NCBI GenBank assembly: GCA_017516765.1
Contig: JAFXBE010000028.1
Span: 1 to 54,011, forward strand
DNA: 54,011 nt
DNA from: Clostridia bacterium
Lineage (GTDB): Bacteria; Bacillota; Clostridia; Christensenellales; Aristaeellaceae
Direction: 5' to 3'
Every line of letters starts with the position of its first letter. The stretch's first letter is position 1. The notes beneath the pieces were generated by a model, which saw nothing but the letters and a program-made list of their open reading frames with translations, made no database searches and had not been told where the DNA came from. Shown here piece after piece: positions 28,410-37,004 of the stretch. The translations under genes and the position numbers were made by a program.

Positions 28410-28417
<8 letters not shown>
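27353..28417 (+). CDS. livM: Branched-chain amino acid ABC transporter permease LivM
   Basis: The second permease of the Liv system, 354 aa. It has a hydrophobic N-terminus, VSLNLTVGISGELSLGHAGF, GVPVLRLRGDYLAIVTLAFG and the coupling motif RAIMALRDNRIAAESVGI. AAGGAGG lies about 9 nt before the ATG at 27353 (MKKKLNRTF). The frame is open upstream through livH, but that stretch is an out-of-frame shadow. The end overlaps livG by 8 bp, indicating translational coupling. Confidence 0.94.
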
Positions 28418-29255
<838 letters not shown>

Positions 29256-29257
29256 GG

Positions 29258-29968
29258 ATGAGCAATCTGCTGAAGGTTGAAAACCTGCACGTGTACTACG
29301 GCAGCATCCATGCCATCAAGGGCATTTCCTTCGAGGTAAACGAGGGCGAGATCGTTACCCTGATCGGCGCAAATGGCGCAGGCAAGAGCACCACCCTCAA
29401 CACCGTTGCCGGTCTTTTGAAACCCCGCAGCGGCAGCATCCTTCTGCATGACCAGAGCATTGCCGGTGTACCTGCGGACAAGATCGTGTCCCGCGGCATG
29501 GCGCTGTGCCCCGAAGGCCGCCGTGTCTTCCTGCAGATGAGCGTGAAGGAGAATCTGGAGATGGGCGGCTTTACCCGCCCCGCTGCAGAGATCGCCGAAT
29601 CCATTGAAGATGTATACCAGCGCTTCCCCCGCCTGAAGGAACGCTACAAGCAGGTAGCGGGCACCCTGTCCGGCGGCGAGCAGCAGATGCTGGCCATGGG
29701 CCGCGCTTTGATGAGCAAGCCCAAGCTGCTCATGCTGGACGAGCCCTCCATGGGTCTGGCTCCTATTCTGGTGGAGCAGATCTTTGATATCATCAAGGAG
29801 CTGCACGAGGCAGGCACCACCATCCTGCTGGTAGAGCAGAACGCACAGATGGCGCTCAGCGTTGCCGACCGGGCATATGTGCTGGAGACCGGCAACATTG
29901 TCAAGGAAGGCCCCGCGCCGGAGCTGCTCAACGACGATGCTGTCAAGAACGCCTATCTGGGCGACTGA
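29258..29968 (+). CDS. livF: Branched-chain amino acid ABC transporter ATPase LivF
   Basis: The second ABC ATPase of the Liv importer, 236 aa. Walker A is IGANGAGKSTTLN, LCPEGRRVFLQMSVKENLEM, signature LSGGEQQMLAMGRAL, Walker B LMLDEPSMGLAP, H-loop VEQNAQMALSVADRAYV. AAGGAGG lies 7 nt before the ATG, and the start is 2 nt after livG. It is the last liv gene; the strong terminator is ~110 nt downstream, after a group of small hairpins. Confidence 0.95.
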   Translation: MSNLLKVENLHVYYGSIHAIKGISFEVNEGEIVTLIGANGAGKSTTLNTVAGLLKPRSGSILLHDQSIAGVPADKIVSRGMALCPEGRRVFLQMSVKENLEMGGFTRPAAEIAESIEDVYQRFPRLKERYKQVAGTLSGGEQQMLAMGRALMSKPKLLMLDEPSMGLAPILVEQIFDIIKELHEAGTTILLVEQNAQMALSVADRAYVLETGNIVKEGPAPELLNDDAVKNAYLGD

Positions 29969-29976
29969 TCCCGGGG

Positions 29977-30057
29977 AAAGCCCGTAGGGCTTTGACGGCT
30001 GTCCGGGGCTGCAGCGCAAGACGCCGGTCCCGGACGGTCGCATCCCCATTGGGATGC
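29977..30057. repeat. Cluster of three small GC hairpins after livF
   Basis: AAAGCCC-gta-GGGCTTT (29977-29993), GTCCGGG (30001-30007) with CCCGGAC (30029-30035), and GCATCCC-catt-GGGATGC (30040-30057). None has a T-run. They sit between livF and its terminator, so the mRNA tail would be heavily folded. They resemble the hairpins at 19-162 and 52247-52288. Confidence 0.55.
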
Positions 30058-30077
30058 CGAGCGGGTTTGACATATAT

Positions 30078-30121
30078 AGCAGAGAGGAGAAAGCATTGCG
30101 CTTTCTCCTCTCTGCTTTTTG
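30078..30121 (+). terminator. Terminator of the liv operon
   Basis: A perfect 17-bp stem (30078-30094 with 30100-30116), 5-nt loop and T5 tail. Confidence 0.93.
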
Positions 30122-30194
30122 GTTGCGCAGCAGCAGTCCTTCTGCTACAATGGTTTCACAGTGAAAGCAACAACCATGAAAGGTGGTGCGATCC

Positions 30195-30707
30195 ATGCCC
30201 AAAGGGCGTATCATTTTCCTCAACGGCGTTACCAGCTCCGGCAAAACATCCATTGTGGATGCCCTGCAAGAGCGGGATGAACCGTTCTTCTATGTGGTCG
30301 CCAACGATCTGTTCGAGCAGATGGTGGGGGACAGGTTCCTCCGGGAGGACTATTGGAAGTACCTCAGCGAAGTGATCCTGATGATGTACCACACCGCCAA
30401 GCTGTATTCCGATATGGGCAAACACGTATTGATCGACGGCATCCTTGTGGAGCGGGAGCAGCTTGCCCCTCATTACCGTCGGCTGCGGGAGATCCTCAGG
30501 GACAATCCGCTGGATATCGTGGAAGTCCGCTGTTCGCTTGAGACCTGCCGCGAGCGTAATATCGCCCGGGGCGACCGCTACGAGACCCAGTCGGAAGAGC
30601 AGGCGGCCATCATGGCGCAGAACATAGCATACAGTCTCAGCGTGGATACCGAGAATAATACCCCTCAGCAATGCGCCGCCCAGATCATCGAAAGCCTTTT
30701 TCCATAA
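30195..30707 (+). CDS. Chloramphenicol phosphotransferase-like P-loop kinase
   Basis: A 170-aa P-loop NTPase of the CPT-like/AAA_33 group. Walker A lies in FLNGVTSSGKTSIVDALQ (~8-25), ANDLFEQM follows (substrate lid), and DGILVEREQL and VRCSLETCRERNIARGDR (Walker-B-like and Arg-rich lid) come later. Members phosphorylate small molecules; chloramphenicol as substrate is not implied. The ATG at 30195 is preferred over GTG 30183 from the AAAGGTGG site. It is monocistronic. Confidence 0.82.
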   Translation: MPKGRIIFLNGVTSSGKTSIVDALQERDEPFFYVVANDLFEQMVGDRFLREDYWKYLSEVILMMYHTAKLYSDMGKHVLIDGILVEREQLAPHYRRLREILRDNPLDIVEVRCSLETCRERNIARGDRYETQSEEQAAIMAQNIAYSLSVDTENNTPQQCAAQIIESLFP

Positions 30708-30710
30708 CCC

Positions 30711-30763
30711 CTGTGCCCATGAAATGGGCACAGAGCCGAGGTGCAGGAGACCATGTCTCCTGC
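30711..30763. terminator. Two hairpins between convergent genes
   Basis: A 10-bp stem CTGTGCCCAT-gaa-ATGGGCACAG (30711-30733) and an 8-bp stem GCAGGAGA/TCTCCTGC (30743-30763) lie between the kinase gene and the convergent TIGR04086 gene. No T-runs follow; termination is likely but not certain. Confidence 0.5.
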
Positions 30764-30791
30764 CGGGTTACCAAGGGCAGCGCCCCTGCCC

Positions 30792-31226
30792 TCACCGCCG
30801 TTTCATTCCCGCAACGATGGCACCGGCAATGCCGCCGCCCGCAACGCCCATGGCGATGTCGCTCAGGTAGGCGGTAAAAGGCAGCTGCTGCCCGGAAAGC
30901 AGGGCGTAGAGCAGAACGCCGAGCAGCATGTAACTGAGCCCGACCCCTGCGCCGATCAGCAGCCCGTTGTCGCCGCTGCGTCCAACGGCAGCATAAACAC
31001 CCACGAAGATGCTGCCCAGCTTGATCAGCTGATTCACGATGCGGATCACCTGATCGGAGGGCTTGAGCCATTGCATCAGCAGGGCAAAGAGCAGAACGCA
31101 TGCCAGCGTTACACCAATGGCAACGAGAAGCCCGCGGAGAAGCCTCCCCCACGGGGTCTGGCGGCTGCGTGCGCTTCTGCGGCGGCGCGGAGGACGGGTG
31201 GCTGCAGGCGTGGTATATCCGGACAT
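30792..31226 (-). CDS. TIGR04086 family membrane protein
   Basis: A 144-aa membrane protein of unknown function (TIGR04086, YrzE-like). A basic N-terminus (PPRRRRSARSRQTPWG) is followed by four hydrophobic segments at ~32-53, 66-82, 88-108 and 116-138, with glycine-rich IGAGVGLSYML and MGVAGGGIAGAIVAG. The ATG at 31226 has GGGAGGG 6 nt upstream. It lies 69 nt downstream of yajC on the same strand, a pairing common in Clostridia, so a link to membrane or export functions is possible. Confidence 0.87.
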   Translation of the reverse strand: MSGYTTPAATRPPRRRRSARSRQTPWGRLLRGLLVAIGVTLACVLLFALLMQWLKPSDQVIRIVNQLIKLGSIFVGVYAAVGRSGDNGLLIGAGVGLSYMLLGVLLYALLSGQQLPFTAYLSDIAMGVAGGGIAGAIVAGMKRR

Positions 31227-31295
31227 GAAAAACCCTCCCTTGAATGCTTTGTAAAAGATATGCATGCAAGGGAGGGTTTATGCTATACAGCGTAA

Positions 31296-31694
31296 TTAGT
31301 TGAGAACCTCGGAATCGTTCTCGATGGCAACATCTTCCACCTGACGGATGGCCCAGCGGGCGAAGATCAGCTTAACGTTGTCCTTGCCGACGGAGAGCTC
31401 CAGGGTGTCGTCCTTGATGTTGGTGATAGTGCCGTAGATGCCGCCGATGGTGGAGACGCGGTCGCCAACCTTCAGGGCATTGAGCATTTCCTGAACCTTC
31501 TTTTCCTTCTTGCGCTGGGGACGGATGAGCATGAAGTAGAAGATCACGAAAATGAGAACCATGGGCAGCAGAGAAATCAGCGTGCCGATGATACCCATCT
31601 GAGCGGGTACTTCTTCAGCGCCGGGAGTGGTAGCGGCAGCGGCAGCGGTGTCAACAGCGGCCTGTTCCAGAGCCATCAGAGAGAAAAACTTCAT
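31296..31694 (-). CDS. yajC: Preprotein translocase subunit YajC
   Basis: YajC is the small accessory subunit that associates with SecDF and the Sec translocon. The 132-aa product has an Ala/Thr-rich N-terminal stretch, one membrane helix (~38-57; ISLLPMVLIFVIFYFMLIRP), the hallmark RPQRKKEKKVQEMLNALKVG and a cytoplasmic beta domain (VSTIGGIYGTITNIKDDTLE). AAAGGGG precedes the ATG. A consensus promoter is at 31728-31756. Confidence 0.95.
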   Translation of the reverse strand: MKFFSLMALEQAAVDTAAAAATTPGAEEVPAQMGIIGTLISLLPMVLIFVIFYFMLIRPQRKKEKKVQEMLNALKVGDRVSTIGGIYGTITNIKDDTLELSVGKDNVKLIFARWAIRQVEDVAIENDSEVLN

Positions 31695-31727
31695 TGTAGA
31701 AACCCCTTTCCATAGTAGGTATTCTGG

Positions 31728-31756
31728 ATTATAGCAAATCCTGTGAAAAAGTACAA
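31728..31756 (-). promoter_or_regulatory. yajC promoter
   Basis: On the minus strand, TTGTAC (31751-31756), 17-bp spacer, perfect TATAAT (31728-31733). Confidence 0.78.
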
Positions 31757-31758
31757 GC

Positions 31759-31774
31759 CAATTTCATGAAATTG
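31759..31774. promoter_or_regulatory. 16-bp perfect palindrome upstream of yajC
   Basis: CAATTTCATGAAATTG is a perfect palindrome lying directly upstream of the yajC -35, where an activator or repressor could bind. No known operator was recognised. The rest of this 302-bp divergent region holds only the promoters listed. Confidence 0.4.
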
Positions 31775-31829
31775 CCGGAAGGGAAATAACGCCCGGCGGC
31801 GCACAAACGTAAAAATGCAGGCGAAATGC

Positions 31830-31858
31830 TGTACTTTCTTATGGTTTTCATGTACAAT
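31830..31858 (+). promoter_or_regulatory. Possible promoter of the TPR-protein gene
   Basis: TGTACT (31830-31835) and TACAAT (31853-31858), 17 bp apart, about 140 nt before the start. The -35 is weak. Confidence 0.4.
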
Positions 31859-31996
31859 ATAAATTGATTACGTGTGATGTTCTGCGCATAAAAGCCTGTT
31901 GGACGAACGCTTCCGCAGGGAGCCTTTGCGGTATTGTTTTTCCCTGTTCCGCGGGTTGGTATGCACAGAATAACCATCACAGAGGAGGGCTTTTTG

Positions 31997-34957
31997 ATGC
32001 GGATCGATCTGACCTGCCCCGTAGAGCTGTGGCAGTATGCGCTGCCTACGGAATCATCCCCGGAATGCACCTTTGTTATGAATAATCTGAGCAATAAAGT
32101 CGTGGTCTCCGTTATGGTCACGCTGAATTGCTATAATCAGCAGGAGCAGTTGCTGCTGCGCCAGTCCGAGCGCGTGCAGGGGCTCAAGGCCGGTGTGGGC
32201 GAACGCTTCAACATTGTTATTCTGCCCACCCAATGGGACGGTGTGGATGGCATGGATCTGGTGGTGGAAAAGGTCTGGTTTGACGATTCCACCGTGTGGC
32301 GCAGAGGCGGCGCACCCCTTACCCAGTATACGCCCAACACCCTTAATCCCGGCCGCTCGCTGGATCATCTGCGTTTTGTCGCGGGCAGGGACGCTGTCGG
32401 CTACCCCCAGCTGCAGGAGGAGGCATGGCTGTGTGTGTGCGGCCGCGCCAATGCGCTGGAAAGCGACCGTTGCTGCCGGTGCGAGCGGGGACGGGATACC
32501 GTTTTTGCCAGCTATAACAAGGAAAATGTGGATATGATCATCGCTGTGCGCGAGCGCAAGCTGGCGGATGAATCCCGTAAAGCGCGGGAAGTGAACAGCC
32601 GCCTGAACGAGGAAGAAAGCAAGCGCAGGAGCGCAGCCAAGCGCAAGAGCCGCAACCGCAAGCGTTTTGCCGGTCTGCTGGTCGCAGTGCTGGCGCTGGC
32701 GGCTGTGGCGGTTTTCTGGGGGCTGCCCACCCTCCGCTACCAGAATGCGGTTCATCTGATGGAATCGGGGCAGTACGAGAAGGCAAACGAAGCCTTTGCT
32801 GCCATGGGTACCTACCGGGATGCGGGCGAGCAGGCCACCGCCGCACGCTACCAACAGGCGGAAGCCCTTGTCAAAAAAGGCGATCTGGACAGTCTGGAAT
32901 CCGCTTTGGCCATCTATCAGGAGCTGGGCGAATACGGCGAATGCCCCCAGCGTGTGCAGGAGACCACCTATGCCATCGGCGAGGCTTATTTTGCCGACGG
33001 ACTGTACGATCAGGCGGCGGATCGGTTCCAGACGCTGGGCGAGTACGAAGACAGCGCGGATCGGCTGAAGCTGTGCATCTACACCCAGGCGGACGAGCTG
33101 TATCAGAACGGTCAGTATTCGTTGGCACAGGCGTTGTTTGCCAATGTGGCGGATTACAGCGATGCATCCGATCGGGTGCGGGGCTGCCAGTATGCCATGG
33201 CGAAAGAAAGCGAAGAGGCCGGGGATGATGCGCAGGCTGCCCAGCTGTACCTGCAGGCGGGCACCTACGAGGATGCCGCCCAGCGGTATGTGGAATGCCT
33301 CTACCGTAGCGCAGCCGCTGAGATGGAAAGCGGCAACATGGAGCGCGCGGGTTCCCTGTTCCTCAGTTGCGGCGATTATGAAGACGCCGCTCAGCGCGGA
33401 CGGGAGTGCATCTATCAGTACGCCGCCCAGCAGCGGGATGCCGGCGCATACGAGCTGGCAGCAGCCGCCTTCCGCCGCATTCCCGATTATCAGGACAGCC
33501 AGAGCCAGCTTACCTACTGTGTGTATTATCAGGCGGACAGCGCCCAGACACAGGGCGATTACGCCAGCGCAGTGATGCTCTTCCAGTCCGTGGGCGACTA
33601 TGAGGACGCTGCCGACCGCATCCAGGAATGCAGCTATCTGCTTGCGCTGGATTCCCTCAGCAAGGGCGAATACGAAAACGCCGAGACCCTGCTGGCATCT
33701 CTGGAGGACACGGAAGAGAACAAGGATCAGCTCACCAACGCCCGCTACATGATGGCGGAAAAGGCTTTTGAGCTGGAGGACTATCAGACGGCACTGGAGT
33801 ACTATACCCTGCTGGATAACGAGCTCTACAATGCCCGGATGCAGGAATGCTGGTACAAGCTGGGACTCAAGCAGGTGGAGGGCGCACTCTACGACGATGC
33901 CATCGCCAGCTTTACCGCCGCCGGAGACTACGAAGGCGCGCAGACCGCGCTGGAGGATGCCGCCGTGAAACTGGCCGCCCTGTGCGAGACCAGCGGCGAT
34001 CTGGATGCCGCCCGCACCCTTGCAGACCGGGAAGACTTGCCCCAGGCAGCCCGGGACAAGGCGATTTCGCTGCTGATGACAGAGGGCAAGCGTCTGGAGG
34101 AAAGCGGCGATTATGCACAGGCAGCCCAGTGGTATCAGTCGCTGGGTACGCTGGGCAACGCTGCCGAGCGTATGCAGCACTGCAGCTATCAGGCAGCCCT
34201 GTACCTGATGCAGAACGACAATGCGCTGGAGGCTGCCAGAGCCTTTGAAGCCCTTGGCGAGTACAGCGATGCTGCGCTGCAGGCGCAGAACTGCTACGAT
34301 ACCCTCTATTCCGGCACGCTGGCACAGGCGGAGACCCTTGCCGATGCCATGGATCATCTGGGGGTCATTACGCTGCTCCGGCCACTTGCGGCAGAGGAGC
34401 TGCCCGAGAGTTATCAGTCGCTGAAGAAAATGTATCAGGAAGCCTGTCTGGAACAGGCCAATGCCCTCTATTCTGCCGATGACCGCTACGGCGCACTGCC
34501 CTTCTACATGGAGGCCGCCGACCTGCCTGCCGCCAAGAAGAAGCTGGGCTACCGCAGCTACCTGATTCTTGGCACATGGCAGTCCAACAGCGGCAAGGTG
34601 GCGGAATTCCGCCCCGACGGCACCTGCACCCTGATGGGCGAGGAGCTGTATTTCAAGGTGGATAACTTCAGCCTGCTCACCGGCGAAAGCCCCGACGATC
34701 TGAGCGTTACCCACCGCATCAACAGCATGACGGCCAAGGGCATGAGCATTGAGGAATTCCGGGGCAAGGGTGAAGTGAACTTCAAACTGGAAAAGATCGC
34801 CGAAGTGACCATTCCGCCCATGGATCTGACCCCCGCGGCGGAGGGGGAGCAGAGCGGCGAAGAACCCAGCACCGAGGAAACACCCGCCGATGAGACGGCA
34901 GAGGAACTGCAGTCCACCGAAGAGGAGACTGTCACGGAGATCGCCGATGAGCAGTGA
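31997..34957 (+). CDS. Zinc-ribbon, single-pass membrane protein with long TPR-like array
   Basis: A 986-aa protein of unknown function. The N-terminal ~130 residues are beta-rich. A zinc-ribbon-like element WLCVCGRANALESDRCCRC (Cys146, Cys148, Cys159/160, Cys162) follows, then a charged helix, a membrane helix (~224-244; FAGLLVAVLALAAVAVFW) and about 17 tetratricopeptide/Sel1-like repeats of ~30-35 residues (recurring YEDAADR, GDYEDAAQR, LGEYSDAA) up to ~870. The C-terminal ~90 residues contain LGTWQSNSGKVAEFRPDGTC, a small beta domain like those that follow similar repeats, and end in a Glu/Thr-rich acidic tail. GAGGAGGG precedes the ATG at 31997. The acyltransferase gene overlaps its end by 11 bp, implying coupling. 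Probably an envelope scaffold; unproven. Confidence 0.85.
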   Translation: MRIDLTCPVELWQYALPTESSPECTFVMNNLSNKVVVSVMVTLNCYNQQEQLLLRQSERVQGLKAGVGERFNIVILPTQWDGVDGMDLVVEKVWFDDSTVWRRGGAPLTQYTPNTLNPGRSLDHLRFVAGRDAVGYPQLQEEAWLCVCGRANALESDRCCRCERGRDTVFASYNKENVDMIIAVRERKLADESRKAREVNSRLNEEESKRRSAAKRKSRNRKRFAGLLVAVLALAAVAVFWGLPTLRYQNAVHLMESGQYEKANEAFAAMGTYRDAGEQATAARYQQAEALVKKGDLDSLESALAIYQELGEYGECPQRVQETTYAIGEAYFADGLYDQAADRFQTLGEYEDSADRLKLCIYTQADELYQNGQYSLAQALFANVADYSDASDRVRGCQYAMAKESEEAGDDAQAAQLYLQAGTYEDAAQRYVECLYRSAAAEMESGNMERAGSLFLSCGDYEDAAQRGRECIYQYAAQQRDAGAYELAAAAFRRIPDYQDSQSQLTYCVYYQADSAQTQGDYASAVMLFQSVGDYEDAADRIQECSYLLALDSLSKGEYENAETLLASLEDTEENKDQLTNARYMMAEKAFELEDYQTALEYYTLLDNELYNARMQECWYKLGLKQVEGALYDDAIASFTAAGDYEGAQTALEDAAVKLAALCETSGDLDAARTLADREDLPQAARDKAISLLMTEGKRLEESGDYAQAAQWYQSLGTLGNAAERMQHCSYQAALYLMQNDNALEAARAFEALGEYSDAALQAQNCYDTLYSGTLAQAETLADAMDHLGVITLLRPLAAEELPESYQSLKKMYQEACLEQANALYSADDRYGALPFYMEAADLPAAKKKLGYRSYLILGTWQSNSGKVAEFRPDGTCTLMGEELYFKVDNFSLLTGESPDDLSVTHRINSMTAKGMSIEEFRGKGEVNFKLEKIAEVTIPPMDLTPAAEGEQSGEEPSTEETPADETAEELQSTEEETVTEIADEQ

Positions 34958-36155
34958 TCGTCCCGCCAAATGGGATATTGGTGTTCTTCACGGCTTCCGT
35001 GCCATCATGGTGCTGCTGGTGGCGAATTTCCACATCTGGCAGCAGGGCTGGCTGTACCAGACCTTTCAGATCGGCCCCATCACCATCGAGATGGATTTTT
35101 TGACCCGCAGCAGCTACATCTTTGTCGACGGTATGATCCTGCTCAGCGGCTTTCTGCTGTTTCTGCCCTACGCCCGCTCCATGGACGAGGAATACGCCCT
35201 GCCCGGGGTCGGGGAGTTCTATCTGAACCGCTTTGCCCGCATTGTGCCCTCTTATGTGGCTTCGGTGCTGCTAATGCTGGTATGCGTGGCGCTGCCCCAG
35301 AAGCTGTACCCGGATCCCCGCTACCTGCATCTGGATCTGTGGTCGCACCTTACCTTTACCCATACCTTCTTCCGCATGCCGTACCAGTATTCCAACCTGA
35401 ACGGCGTTCTGTGGACGGTGGTCATCGAAATGCAGATGTATCTGCTCTGGCCGCTGGTCGGGCGCTGCGCCCAAAAGAAACCTGTGCCCACCATGCTGGT
35501 GATGGCGGCTGTTGCCTGGCTGTACCGGGCGGTGGTCTATTACCGGGTGGGGGACACCGCCATGTTTATCAATCAGCTGCCGGCTTTTCTGGATGTGTAT
35601 GTGATCGGCATGCTGGGGGCGGTGGCATACTGCAAGCTGCGCCGCAAGCTGGGAGACCCGGACGGAAAGCAATCCCCGCTGGTGCGTTCCGCTGGGCTGC
35701 TGCTCTTCGCTGCCGGTGTCCTGCTGGTGGGCGCCATCGCCCGCCTCCAGTCCAATGCAGGCGTTCAGGGACTGGATCAGCTTCGACTGGGGCAGCTGCG
35801 GTACCGTTTGCCCCTGACCCTGAGCTTGATGGTCTGCATGCTCGGCGCCATGTTCATGCCCGGTATCCTTCGCCGGCTGTTCAGCAATAAGCTGATGCGC
35901 TTTCTGGCAACGATCTCGTATAACTTCTATATCTGGCATCAGGTGCTGTCGGTGCAGATAGCGCAGCATTGGTTCCCGGCTACCCTGCACAGCGACAGCA
36001 ACCTGCAGTGGTGCTTTACGGTGATGTGTTACTGTGTATCCATCGTGGTGGCCATGGCGTTCACCTACGGCTGGGAGCAGCCCTGCGCCAAGTGGATCCG
36101 CCGGGGCGTACAGCGGCTGAAAGCCCTTGTGCATGCACCCAAGACCGCAGAATGA
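34947..36155 (+). CDS. Acyltransferase family 3 (OafA/YrhL-like) membrane protein
   Basis: A membrane O-acyltransferase, 402 aa, that would acylate cell-surface sugars or another envelope polymer. The N-terminal motif is GVLHGFRAIMVLLVANFHIW (catalytic His in the FH of NFHIW), followed by LSGFLLFLPYA, LNRFARIVPSYV and NGVLWTVVIEMQMYLLWPL; about ten hydrophobic helices in all. The C-terminus has MRFLATISYNFYIWHQ, typical of the family. The ATG at 34947 lies inside the end of the TPR gene with GGAG 8 nt upstream. Coupling with the zinc-ribbon/TPR protein suggests a joint envelope role. Confidence 0.9.
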   Translation: MSSDRPAKWDIGVLHGFRAIMVLLVANFHIWQQGWLYQTFQIGPITIEMDFLTRSSYIFVDGMILLSGFLLFLPYARSMDEEYALPGVGEFYLNRFARIVPSYVASVLLMLVCVALPQKLYPDPRYLHLDLWSHLTFTHTFFRMPYQYSNLNGVLWTVVIEMQMYLLWPLVGRCAQKKPVPTMLVMAAVAWLYRAVVYYRVGDTAMFINQLPAFLDVYVIGMLGAVAYCKLRRKLGDPDGKQSPLVRSAGLLLFAAGVLLVGAIARLQSNAGVQGLDQLRLGQLRYRLPLTLSLMVCMLGAMFMPGILRRLFSNKLMRFLATISYNFYIWHQVLSVQIAQHWFPATLHSDSNLQWCFTVMCYCVSIVVAMAFTYGWEQPCAKWIRRGVQRLKALVHAPKTAE

Positions 36156-36239
36156 TGCATATTGCAGAGCTTCCTCTGCCCGGGGCAGGGGAAGCTCGTT
36201 CTTTTGACGATACCATGGGCACAGAAGGGAGAAAAGGGC

Positions 36240-36734
36240 GTGGAACGGTTCGACGTGTACGACTGCATGGGCAACCCAACCGGAAAGATCATGGTCAGGG
36301 GCGAGCCTATGCCCAAGGGCTGCTACCGCATGGTGGCAGGGGTTTTGTGCATACACCGTGACGGCACTGTTCTTTTGATGAAGCGACACCCGGACAAGCT
36401 GACCCACCCCAATCTGTACGAAGCCAGTGCCAGCGGCAGTGTGCTGGCAGGGGAAGATGCCGAGCAGGCAGCCCGCCGGGAACTGTGGGAAGAGACCGGC
36501 ATCCTCTGCGGTGAGCTTACACAGATTTATCAGGCGCAGGACGAAAAACGTTTGTTTCGGTATTATGTTACTTTTGTGAATTGTGATAAGGATGCTGTGC
36601 GCCTGCAGCCGGAAGAGACGGTGGCTTATTGCTGGGCGACCCGCGCTCAGCTGGCGCAAATGCTTGCGCAGAAACCTTCGCCGGTGATTCTGCACGCCGG
36701 TGTGTGCAGCTATCTGGGCTTGGCGGAGGGCTGA
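36240..36734 (+). CDS. NUDIX hydrolase
   Basis: A 164-aa NUDIX-fold hydrolase. The Nudix box is present at about residues 65-87: GSVLAGEDAEQAARRELWEE then TGI, with every conserved Glu. The layout (ERFDVYDCMGNPTGK, then RGEPMPKGCYRMVAGVLCIH) resembles isopentenyl-diphosphate isomerase-like/YfcD-type Nudix proteins, but substrate cannot be assigned. GTG 36240 is chosen as start from AGGGAGAAAAGGGC; the longer frame from 36162 adds 26 unlikely residues. It follows the acyltransferase gene on the same strand, 84 nt apart. Confidence 0.88.
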   Translation: MERFDVYDCMGNPTGKIMVRGEPMPKGCYRMVAGVLCIHRDGTVLLMKRHPDKLTHPNLYEASASGSVLAGEDAEQAARRELWEETGILCGELTQIYQAQDEKRLFRYYVTFVNCDKDAVRLQPEETVAYCWATRAQLAQMLAQKPSPVILHAGVCSYLGLAEG

Positions 36735-36777
36735 AATGCCCTCTGCTTTTGTTTTGCAAGAAAGCGTTTCTTTACGC

Positions 36778-36806
36778 TTGCATTCTTGCGGAAAATACGA
36801 TATACT
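36778..36806 (+). promoter_or_regulatory. GH130 promoter
   Basis: TTGCAT (36778-36783), 17-bp spacer, TATACT (36801-36806). Transcription would start near 36813, giving a ~190-nt leader. Confidence 0.75.
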
Positions 36807-36819
36807 GTGATTAAATGAA

Positions 36820-36837
36820 GTTAAACAACTGGTTAAC
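36820..36837. promoter_or_regulatory. Probable LacI-family operator
   Basis: GTTAAACAACTGGTTAAC is an 18-bp near-palindrome centred a few bases downstream of the predicted start site, a place where a repressor blocks elongation or initiation. The LacI gene two positions downstream is the natural candidate. Inference from position and symmetry. Confidence 0.55.
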
Positions 36838-36840
36838 AGT

Positions 36841-36980
36841 GTTGAGATCGCAACCTAAACCGGTAAGGGATGGCACGGCGGGTCAGGAGAGATGCTGCAC
36901 AGCAGCGATGCGCCGCAGCCCGATGGGTAACTTCATCCGCGGCAGAAGCCGAAGCAACGCAACCGTCCGGTAAACGGGCA
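36841..36980 (+). ncRNA. Candidate structured 5' leader of the GH130 mRNA
   Basis: Four hairpins can be drawn in a row: GTTG/CAAC (36841-36854), GCTGC-aca-GCAGC (36894-36906), GCCGC..GATG/CATC..GCGGC (about 36912-36942) and CCGT/ACGG (36963-36977). No T-run or clear anti-terminator was seen, and no known riboswitch core matched. The leader is not coding: the open frame running through it has no Shine-Dalgarno and the GH130 domain starts at 37005. Confidence 0.45.
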
Positions 36981-37004
36981 AAACAAGAAAGAGGTACGAT
37001 AGCA

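Noticed and set aside
36838..37004. A known riboswitch (cobalamin, SAM or c-di-GMP) before GH130
   Set aside because: Short stretches resemble parts of these (for example GGTCAGGAGA), but the ordered conserved cores could not be found.
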